Origin: an uncultured Prevotella sp.
GTDB lineage: Bacteria; Bacteroidota; Bacteroidia; Bacteroidales; Bacteroidaceae
Assembly: GCA_900543155.1 (NCBI GenBank)
Contig: UQQN01000064.1
Location: forward strand, 1-13,830
Length of the DNA: 13,830 bases
Reading direction: 5' to 3'
Made by a program: the position numbers and the translations under genes. Positions 8,042 through 13,830 of the stretch are shown one piece after another (the stretch's first letter is position 1; each line of letters begins with the position of its first letter). Under the pieces are notes generated by a model, which was not told the DNA's origin, searched no databases, and worked only from the letters and a program-made list of their open reading frames with translations.

Positions 8042-8072
8042 CAAAGTTAAGAAAAATATAGAGGCGTTCAAG
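8042..8072 (-). promoter_or_regulatory. Bacteroidota-type promoter of queG
   Basis: On the minus strand, CTTG (8072-8069), 19 bases, then TAACTTTG (8049-8042). The -7 box matches TAnnTTTG perfectly and the -33 box has one mismatch. The box ends 26 bases before the chosen queG ATG, giving a short leader. Confidence 0.65.
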
Positions 8073-8182
8073 CAGTTTTGTGACAAGAAAATTTTTCAAG
8101 CAGGTTTAAGGGTATTTCTAAAAAAAAATAAATTTGGTAAATTTGTCGGATTCTGAATCTCCTACCGAATGGGATGAGGGAC

Positions 8183-8239
8183 GAATTTTTAGAGGGTGAA
8201 CGCTTGGTAAATTCTTGAAATTCGGGCGTTCAAAAATTC
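8183..8239. repeat. Bulged inverted repeat
   Basis: GAATTTTT (8183-8190) plus GAACGC (8198-8203) pair with GCGTTC (8226-8231) plus AAAAATTC (8232-8239). The result is a 14-bp stem interrupted only by a seven-base bulge on the left arm, with a 22-base loop. Neither flank carries a T-run of the terminator type. It could form an RNA structure on either strand. Confidence 0.5.
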
Positions 8240-8278
8240 CGATACCATTCCGAAGACATCCCGAAGGCATACCGAGCC
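8235..8278. repeat. Four tandem 11-bp units with a CCGA core
   Basis: Four consecutive 11-base units start at 8235, 8246, 8257 and 8268. Each has the form nATnCCGAnnn. The second and third are closest (CATTCCGAAGA and CATCCCGAAGG), and the first and last are degenerate. The period is one helical turn and not a multiple of three, which points to DNA-level function rather than coding. Its partner protein, if any, is unknown. Confidence 0.55.
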
Positions 8279-8480
8279 CCCAAAGTGACCCATTTTTTAT
8301 GGATTTAACCCATTCGGAAAAAATGTTCAAAAACACGGATTGTTCACTGCGTGCACACATTACCATCTGTATAAAATTCGGCATCACAAATATTCAGCAA
8401 ACTATGGACATAAAAACAAGATAACATGTACAAAAATGAAGTTTTAACGAATCTTGCTACGCAATGTGATTTATATTCCT

Positions 8481-8488
8481 TATTTTTG
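8481..8488 (+). promoter_or_regulatory. Probable -7 box for the DUF2723 gene
   Basis: TATTTTTG matches TAnnTTTG exactly and lies 62 bases before the ATG at 8551. No good TTTG is found at the expected 19-21 base spacing. The nearest is CTTG at 8453-8456, 24 bases away, so the promoter may be weak or need an activator. Confidence 0.5.
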
Positions 8489-8550
8489 CACCTTGATAGC
8501 TAATTTCGAACAATCAAATCAATACAATCATAAAAACAGCGTAAATCTCA

Positions 8551-11500
8551 ATGAAACAGTACAAATTGGTGAACAACATATTGGGTTGGCTCACCTTTGC
8601 CATTGCAGCTTTCACCTACTGTTCTACGGTGGAACCCACGGCAAGCTTTTGGGATTGTCCTGAGTTTATTACCACAGCATTTAAGCTGGAGGTAGGTCAC
8701 CCCCCTGGTGCACCCTTCTTTATGCTCACGGGCAACTTTTTCACACAGTTCACAAGCGACCCCACAAAGGTTGCTATCTGTGTAAACATTATGTCGGCTT
8801 TGCTCTCGGCATTGTGTATCTTGTTCCTGTTTTGGACCATCACACACTTGGCACGTAAGCTCATTACACCCGACGGAAACGTAACTACTACCGCACAACT
8901 CATTACCATTATGGGCTGTGGACTCGTAGGTTCGTTGGCATACACATGGAGCGACACCTTCTGGTTTTCGGCAGTCGAAGGCGAGGTTTACGCATATTCA
9001 TCTATGTTCACCGCCTTGGTGTTCTGGCTTATCCTGAAGTGGGAAGACCACGCGGATGAACCTCACTCAGACCGTTGGCTTGTGCTCATCTTCTACCTTA
9101 CAGGTCTTTCAATTGGTGTACACTTGCTCAACTTGCTCTGTTTGCCCGCCATTGCGTTGGTTTACTACTACAAGCGTCAGCCCGAATCCAAACTCAAAGG
9201 TTCGTTGGTGGCACTTATCGTGTCGATGTTGTTGGTAGCAGCCGTGCTCTACGGTGTTGTGCCAGGCATTGTTAAGATGGGTGGTTGGTTCGAGTGGTTC
9301 TTTACCAACAATGTGGGTTTGCCCTTCAACGTGGGTCTGATTATCTACCTTGTAGTGCTTATCGCTGTGGTGCTTACTGCCATTTGGAGTACAACCACCG
9401 TGAACCATACTCGCACACAACTCTTCTATTTGCTCAGTGTTGCCCTGCTCGGCATCCCCTTTATGGGCCATGGCATGTTCTCGGGCGTTTTGGGCATAGT
9501 AGTGCTCGTGGCACTCTATGTGCTGCTTAATTGGAAGGGGAAGGACGGCAACTTCTTGATTCGTAAGCGTTTCTTGAATACCTCGTTGCTGTGTATGCTT
9601 ATGTTGATGATTGGCTATTCATCTTACGCCGTCATCGTGATTCGTTCGGCACAAAATCCGCCGATGGATCAGAACTCACCCGAGGATATCTTTACCTTAG
9701 GCTCGTACATGGGTCGCGACCAATATGGTCAAACGCCTTTGCTCAAGGGCGAAGCGTTCTGTTCGCAAGGTCAAGCCATGCAGGTGGGTGCTTACACCAT
9801 CGAAAAGACTAAACGCACACACCGCGTAGAAAAGGCTAATGCCAATGAACCCGACCGCTACGAAGATGTGGAAGAAACCTCAGGACTGAAATATCCTGGT
9901 GGTTTGACCATGCTCTTCCCCCGTATTTGGAGCAGTGGACATGCACAGCAATATAACGACTGGTTGGGCGACATCACGATGAAGGATGTGACCTTCACCG
10001 ACAATGATGGCAATACCTATCCCGGACAAATGCCCTCGCAGATAGACAACTTGCGCTTCTTCTTGTCATACCAAGTCAATTTCATGTATTGGCGCTACTT
10101 TATGTGGAACTTTGCCGGTAGACAAAACGACTTGCAGAGCCAGGGCGAATTAGAACACGGAAATTGGATTACAGGCATTCCCTTCATTGACAATGCTATG
10201 TATGGCGACCAAAGCCTCTTGCCCGATTCTTTGAAAGAGAATAAGGGACATAACGTGTTCTACTGCTTGCCACTTATCCTTGGTTTGATTGGACTCTTCT
10301 TCCAAGCTTATCATGGCGAAAAGGGCATTCGTCAGTTCTGGGTGGTCTTCTTCTTGTTCTTTATGACAGGTTTAGCCATTGTGCTCTACTTGAACCAAAC
10401 ACCCAGTCAGCCCCGTGAGCGTGACTACGCTTATGCAGGTTCGTTCTATGCCTTTGCCATCTGGATTGGTTTGGGCGTAGCTGCTTTGGCTAGTTGGGCA
10501 GAGAAGTTGTTCAAGAATAAACCGCAGTTGGCAGCAGCCTTGGCTTCGGTTGTGGGTATCCTTGTACCCTTGCAAATGGTTAGCCAAACTTGGGACGACC
10601 ACGACCGTTCAAATCGCTACACTTGTCGCGACTTTGGTGCAAACTACCTCAACACCTTGCCCGACAAGGGTTGCCCCGTAATCTTTACCAATGGCGATAA
10701 CGATACCTTCCCCTTGTGGTATAACCAGGAGGTAGAAGGCGTGCGCACTGACGCTCGTGTTTGTAACCTTTCATACTTGCAAACTGACTGGTATACCGAC
10801 CAAATGCGTCGTCCTGCATACGACTCTAAACCTTTGCCCATTAGTTGGAGCCGCTACTACTACGTAGACAATGGTAAGCACTCTTACTATCCTATACGTC
10901 CTGAAGGAAAAGCTGAGCTCGACGAGATAAAGAAGCAAAATCCTAAGGTCGATCCTTACGAATTGTCTTACATCATGGATCATTACGTGAAGAAGGCTGA
11001 GGGCGGTTACTTCCCCACCGACTCGGTAGTGGTGAGCGTAAACAAGCAAGCTGTTATCGAAAGCGGTATGTATCTGCCTATGGGCAAGGATAGCATCCCC
11101 GATAAGATGATTATCTCGCTTAAGAATGCTGCTGCTAAGCAAGGTGGACTCTATCGTCAGGACGTGATGATTTACGAGATGTTGGCACGTGGCGACTGGA
11201 AACGTCCTATGTATATGAGTGTTACATTAGGTTCGGATAACTATGCTGGACTCGATAACTATCTCGTGCTCGAAGGCTTAGCTTATCGTGTCACTCCCTT
11301 CAACTACGGACAGATGGGCATGATAGACTCGAACTTGATGTATAACAACCTTATGAAGCGATTTAAGTATGGCAATGTGGCACAGAAGGGCATCTATATG
11401 GACGAGACTACAGGACGTATGTGCGAAACACACCGTCGTATGTTCATGATGCTTGCCGACAACTTGAACCGCAAGGGCGAAAAGGCGAAGGCTATCGAGG

Positions 11501-11868
11501 TGCTCAAAAAGTGTAAAGAGGTAATCCCCGATTACACTGTGCCCTACGATGACGACGATTCGCAGTTGGCAATGCTTTGGATGTTTGCTGGCGATAATAA
11601 GGAAGCTGCTCGCGTAGCTAAGAAAGTGCTCGATTATGACACTCAATTCTTGATTTATCTCAACTCGTTAAGCCAAGAGCAAATTAACACGTATGCGCGT
11701 AAGTGCTACTTCATTGTGTCGAGCATCATCGAGGCTAACCAAGCGCTTAGCAAAACGGGTGATGCACAAGCCAAGCAATATGAGGCACGTGTGCAATCGT
11801 TGCTCCACACGCCTTCTATGCAACTTGGCATGGAGATTTATCAGCAGCAAATGCAAAACGCACAATAA
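8551..11868 (+). CDS. DUF2723 multi-pass membrane protein, probable GT-C glycosyltransferase
   Basis: This 1105-residue protein belongs to the Bacteroidota DUF2723 family, often labelled glycosyltransferase family 117 and compared with protein O-mannosyltransferases. Acceptor and donor are not known from sequence. The N-terminal two thirds contain about 13 hydrophobic segments, the first near 8-26. An acidic first loop follows, SFWDCPEF with Asp35 and Glu38, then GHPPGAPFF (49-57). A second acidic stretch is EGEVYAY (143-149). Later signatures are PRERDYAYAGSF (621-632) and FTNGDNDTFPLWY (712-724). Acidic loop residues are typical of GT-C catalytic sites. The C-terminal 350 residues are soluble and probably periplasmic, and end in TPR-like helices (about 970-1090). 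A GT-C role in transferring sugar from a lipid carrier to protein or glycan is family-based inference. A deacetylase gene follows on the same strand. Confidence 0.87.
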   Translation: MKQYKLVNNILGWLTFAIAAFTYCSTVEPTASFWDCPEFITTAFKLEVGHPPGAPFFMLTGNFFTQFTSDPTKVAICVNIMSALLSALCILFLFWTITHLARKLITPDGNVTTTAQLITIMGCGLVGSLAYTWSDTFWFSAVEGEVYAYSSMFTALVFWLILKWEDHADEPHSDRWLVLIFYLTGLSIGVHLLNLLCLPAIALVYYYKRQPESKLKGSLVALIVSMLLVAAVLYGVVPGIVKMGGWFEWFFTNNVGLPFNVGLIIYLVVLIAVVLTAIWSTTTVNHTRTQLFYLLSVALLGIPFMGHGMFSGVLGIVVLVALYVLLNWKGKDGNFLIRKRFLNTSLLCMLMLMIGYSSYAVIVIRSAQNPPMDQNSPEDIFTLGSYMGRDQYGQTPLLKGEAFCSQGQAMQVGAYTIEKTKRTHRVEKANANEPDRYEDVEETSGLKYPGGLTMLFPRIWSSGHAQQYNDWLGDITMKDVTFTDNDGNTYPGQMPSQIDNLRFFLSYQVNFMYWRYFMWNFAGRQNDLQSQGELEHGNWITGIPFIDNAMYGDQSLLPDSLKENKGHNVFYCLPLILGLIGLFFQAYHGEKGIRQFWVVFFLFFMTGLAIVLYLNQTPSQPRERDYAYAGSFYAFAIWIGLGVAALASWAEKLFKNKPQLAAALASVVGILVPLQMVSQTWDDHDRSNRYTCRDFGANYLNTLPDKGCPVIFTNGDNDTFPLWYNQEVEGVRTDARVCNLSYLQTDWYTDQMRRPAYDSKPLPISWSRYYYVDNGKHSYYPIRPEGKAELDEIKKQNPKVDPYELSYIMDHYVKKAEGGYFPTDSVVVSVNKQAVIESGMYLPMGKDSIPDKMIISLKNAAAKQGGLYRQDVMIYEMLARGDWKRPMYMSVTLGSDNYAGLDNYLVLEGLAYRVTPFNYGQMGMIDSNLMYNNLMKRFKYGNVAQKGIYMDETTGRMCETHRRMFMMLADNLNRKGEKAKAIEVLKKCKEVIPDYTVPYDDDDSQLAMLWMFAGDNKEAARVAKKVLDYDTQFLIYLNSLSQEQINTYARKCYFIVSSIIEANQALSKTGDAQAKQYEARVQSLLHTPSMQLGMEIYQQQMQNAQ

Positions 11869-11886
11869 TTCTCTTTGAACAATAAA

Positions 11887-11935
11887 AAGGGTGAAGCCGC
11901 CATACACACTCATACGTGTGGCGAGCTTTACCCTT
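11887..11935. terminator. Imperfect hairpin after the DUF2723 gene
   Basis: AAGGGTGAAGC (11887-11897) pairs with GCTTTACCCTT (11925-11935) with one G-T pair, and GCC plus ACAC extend it inward with bulges. It begins 18 bases after the stop codon. On the plus strand no T-run follows. On the minus strand the flank reads TTTTTATTGTT. It may therefore act weakly as a terminator for the DUF2723 transcript or be an mRNA-stabilising hairpin. Confidence 0.5.
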
Positions 11936-12009
11936 CTGTTGTCTAAAAAAAAGAGCGTGGGCATTCTAAAAACAAGTATCCCATTCTCTCCCTACAAAAA
12001 AACTCCACC

Positions 12010-12621
12010 GTGATAATAGAACAACCTGCTTGCTTCTTGCGATGGCTTTATCCGCGAGCGCTATGGCGAATGGATAAGCACGAGCGAGCTGTATATCTCA
12101 CCTTTGATGATGGTCCCATACCCGAGGTAACCCCTTGGGTGCTTGATGTGCTCGATCACTACGGCATTAAAGCCACCTTCTTCATGGTGGGCGACAACAT
12201 ACGCAAGCACCCACATGAGTTCGAGATGGTAAAGGCAAGAGGCCATCGATTGGGTAATCACACCTACAATCACATTGGCGGACTCAGACACGGCATACGC
12301 TCGTATGTGCGCAATGTAGACAAGGCTAACGAATATCTGCACACAGACCTCTTTCGTCCTCCTCATGGATGGATGAAGTGGGAGCAATACATCATGGTTA
12401 TGATGCGCTATAAAGTAGTGATGTGGGACCTCGTTACGCGTGACTATTCTACTCGCCTGAACGGACGCGACGTCTTGCTCAATGTGCGACGCTATGCGCG
12501 AAACGGAAGCATTATTACCTTTCACGACTCTGTAAAAAGCTACGACAAACTGCTCTATGCACTGCCACGAGCCATAGAATGGCTGCAAAGCCAAGGCTAT
12601 GAGTTTAAGGTTTTTGAGTAG
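12010..12621 (+). CDS. Polysaccharide deacetylase, NodB/CE4 family
   Basis: Predicted metal-dependent enzyme removing N- or O-acetyl groups from a polysaccharide or glycan precursor. The real substrate is unknown. The 203-residue protein is essentially just the catalytic domain and shows all five family motifs. These are TFDDGP (31-36, Asp33 and Asp34), HTYNH (His84 and His88, metal ligands), FRPPHG (115-120, Arg116), a WD pair (139-140) and ITFHDS (169-174, His172). There is no signal peptide or membrane segment, so it may act in the cytoplasm or need another export route. The start is a GTG. An ATG 20 codons downstream would remove a conserved-looking IEQP...WLYP beginning. It lies 141 bases after the DUF2723 gene with no clear promoter between, and is followed by a strong terminator. 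This suggests the two genes may share a transcript. Confidence 0.9.
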   Translation: MIIEQPACFLRWLYPRALWRMDKHERAVYLTFDDGPIPEVTPWVLDVLDHYGIKATFFMVGDNIRKHPHEFEMVKARGHRLGNHTYNHIGGLRHGIRSYVRNVDKANEYLHTDLFRPPHGWMKWEQYIMVMMRYKVVMWDLVTRDYSTRLNGRDVLLNVRRYARNGSIITFHDSVKSYDKLLYALPRAIEWLQSQGYEFKVFE

Positions 12622-12635
12622 TACACTTATAATTG

Positions 12636-12683
12636 TGCGCAAACTTAGGTGTTTAAACTTAGGTTTGCGCATGGTTTTTTTTT
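12636..12683 (+). terminator. Strong Rho-independent terminator after the deacetylase gene
   Basis: A perfect 9-bp GC-rich stem pairs TGCGCAAAC (12636-12644) with GTTTGCGCA (12663-12671). After TGG comes a run of nine T (12675-12683). The loop contains the palindrome GTTTAAAC, and AAACTTAGGT is repeated directly inside the structure. It lies 14 bases after the deacetylase stop. Confidence 0.9.
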
Positions 12684-12770
12684 GACGAACAGGGTTGCAA
12701 TCATGGTTTTTCAGTCAAAATGCGTTGTGCAGCCCAAATAAATGCCGTACATTTGCCACACATACACTTT

Positions 12771-12778
12771 TATCTTTG
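12771..12778 (+). promoter_or_regulatory. Probable -7 box for the DUF3298 lipoprotein gene
   Basis: TATCTTTG matches TAnnTTTG exactly and equals the fucosidase -7 box. The nearest TTTG (12752-12755) is only 15 bases upstream, short of the usual 19-21. Only seven bases separate the box from the ATG at 12786, so if it is used the transcript would be nearly leaderless. Confidence 0.45.
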
Positions 12779-12785
12779 CATATAT

Positions 12786-13674
12786 ATGAAACAACTCACA
12801 CTCTTTTTAGCCTTTATAGCGCCGCTTTTAGCCCTACTTGCGGCATTGCAGTAAGCCTAAGGCTGCACAAGTCCCTACAGAGGGTGCTACGGACTCGCTA
12901 ACAGATACAATTGTGGTGGACGAAGCGCCTAAAGACACTGTGCCCTGGCTTGACACGGCACCGATACGTATGAATCTTGAAAAAAACGATCGTTTTTATT
13001 GTGCCATTGAGGTGGATTATCCCCAAGGCGAGGACGCATTTAGCAAGGCTGTGCGCCATTATGTGGTAAGTCAGCTAAATGCAAATCGTCCTATAATAGG
13101 GGAGAATAAGTACGCATACAAAAGCTATGTGGGCGATGTAAACGACGGCAAACAGGTGGTAGACTATTTTTGTAAAAACACTTATGCCTACATTCTGTCG
13201 CAAAAGAAAGAAGAGCCCGAGATGTTAGGTTGCAACACTACGTTGAAAATATCGAGATTGGCTGAGACAGACCGTTATGTGGTTTACGAAACCGAAACTG
13301 AAGAGTATTTTGGCGGTGCACATGGAGCAACGGGTATTAAGGTGAACAATATCATAAAACCTTCAGGACGTATTCTTAAATATCCTGTGATGAAGTCGGC
13401 AGTAAAAAAGTTGCAACCTGCATTGCGCAAGGGAGTAAAGCGCTTTTTCAAGGAAATAAGTTCTGATTGGACAGTCAATGATTTATTTATTGAGAACAAC
13501 CTTATTCCTCTGCCCGACGCTTCTCCTTATTTAGCCAAAGATGGTGTCCACTTTGTGTACCAAGAATACGAAATTGGTCCCTACGTAATGGGTTCTATTT
13601 CCTTCACCATCCCTTACGATGAAATCATGCCTTATTTAACAACCGAGGCACGTGAGGTGGTGGGGGTTGAGTAG
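12786..13674 (+). pseudogene. DUF3298 (RsiV-like) lipoprotein gene interrupted by a one-base frameshift
   Basis: From the ATG at 12786 the sequence encodes a basic-hydrophobic signal peptide ending ALLAA (20 codons to 12845), but that frame stops at 12852-12854. The main body is in another frame, open to the stop at 13674. Dropping one T of the pair at 12846-12847 joins them exactly as LLAA-CSKPK, a perfect lipobox with Cys21, giving a 295-residue lipoprotein. The mature part begins with an acidic/Thr-rich linker. It then has a DUF4163/DUF3298-type domain with EEYFGGAHG and the typical C-terminal segment FVYQEYEIGPYVMG...IPYDE. The family includes Bacillus RsiV, a lysozyme-binding anti-sigma factor, but no sigma factor gene is adjacent here and the function is unknown. 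Translation from the TTG at 12838 would lack a signal peptide. It may be a true mutation or a sequencing error. Confidence 0.8.
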
Positions 13675-13721
13675 GAGAGGGTAATATAAACTGCTTATAT
13701 CTTTACCATTGTCTAAAATTG

Positions 13722-13772
13722 CAAGACACTTCTTTGTGAATAGCTATATTCTCAAAGAAGTGTCTTGGTTTT
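13722..13772 (+). terminator. Long hairpin terminator after the lipoprotein gene
   Basis: A perfect 15-bp stem pairs 13722-13736 with 13753-13767. After a T-T mismatch, five more pairs (GAATA/TATTC) close a four-base loop, GCTA. On the plus strand it is followed by GTTTTATAATT. On the minus strand it is followed by a shorter AATTTTAG stretch, so it could work in both directions. It starts about 48 bases after the lipoprotein stop. Bases 13773-13830 hold nothing else that I recognise. Confidence 0.75.
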
Positions 13773-13830
13773 ATAATTATTGCTGTCCGGTAAAACTTTT
13801 TTAAGCAAAATAAATTAGGGCTGTCACTTC

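Larger units (their letters stand above)
8016..8550. other. Divergent intergenic region between queG and the DUF2723 gene
   Basis: About 535 AT-rich bases separate two divergent genes. Apart from the queG and DUF2723 promoters, the region contains a run of nine A (8120-8128), a repeated TTGGTAAATT (8134-8143 and 8204-8213), an 11-bp periodic repeat (8235-8278) and long-range inverted repeats (8165-8317 and 8183-8239). Short open frames on both strands (8118-8387 and 8215-8424) have no recognisable protein features and overlap the repeats, so I do not call them. No tRNA, riboswitch or other known RNA was recognised. Confidence 0.7.

Noticed and set aside
8118..8424. Short open frames on both strands in the divergent intergenic region
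   Set aside because: They overlap the 11-bp repeats and inverted repeats, lack family features, and have no promoter at a suitable distance.
12061..12672. 203-codon minus-strand open frame opposite the deacetylase gene
   Set aside because: The plus strand carries all five NodB motifs, and the minus frame has no promoter or domain and runs into the terminator.
12846..12854. Programmed ribosomal frameshifting to join signal peptide and body
   Set aside because: No slippery heptamer or clear downstream stimulatory structure was seen. A one-base indel or sequencing error is simpler, though not excluded by sequence alone.
12838..13674. Reading the lipoprotein gene as a normal CDS starting at TTG 12838
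   Set aside because: It would lose the signal peptide while keeping the lipobox Cys at position 4. The out-of-frame signal peptide immediately upstream fits a frameshift much better.

Overview
The window looks like chromosomal DNA from a Bacteroidota bacterium, most likely order Bacteroidales and Prevotella-like. The family placement is inference. Supporting signs are promoter boxes of the TAnnTTTG type with an upstream TTTG, the absence of clear Shine-Dalgarno sequences, a long LepB with a large inserted domain beside a second S26 paralogue, a GH95 fucosidase and a DUF2723 membrane protein. Most of the window is ordinary housekeeping or glycan-related sequence. No phage, insertion sequence, CRISPR array, tRNA or rRNA was seen.

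Left arm, minus strand (about 1-8015). Reading with transcription from the right: queG (epoxyqueuosine reductase, tRNA modification), a secreted GH95 alpha-L-fucosidase, dusB (tRNA dihydrouridine synthase), then dapB (lysine/diaminopimelate synthesis), lepB (signal peptidase I) and a second S26-like protein that has lost the catalytic residues. dapB, lepB and the paralogue look like one transcript. It starts at a good promoter behind dusB and ends at a hairpin near position 140. The fucosidase and queG have their own promoters. dusB has no visible promoter and lies just after a hairpin. A short repeat block fills the left edge (1-120).

Centre (8016-8550). This is a divergent, AT-rich non-coding region of about 535 bases. 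It holds the promoters of queG and of the DUF2723 gene. It also holds an 11-bp periodic repeat with a CCGA core and several inverted repeats that no gene explains.

Right arm, plus strand (8551-13830). A 1105-residue DUF2723 multi-pass membrane protein (probable GT-C-type glycosyltransferase) is followed by a short NodB-type polysaccharide deacetylase and a strong terminator. Last comes a DUF3298/RsiV-like lipoprotein gene. Its lipoprotein signal peptide and its body lie in different frames, and removing a single T restores a perfect lipobox. A long hairpin ends that gene.

The best candidates for a second look are the catalytically dead signal peptidase paralogue, the one-base break in the lipoprotein gene, and the 11-bp repeat array in the divergent region. 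I did not find convincing evidence of a new multi-gene system.
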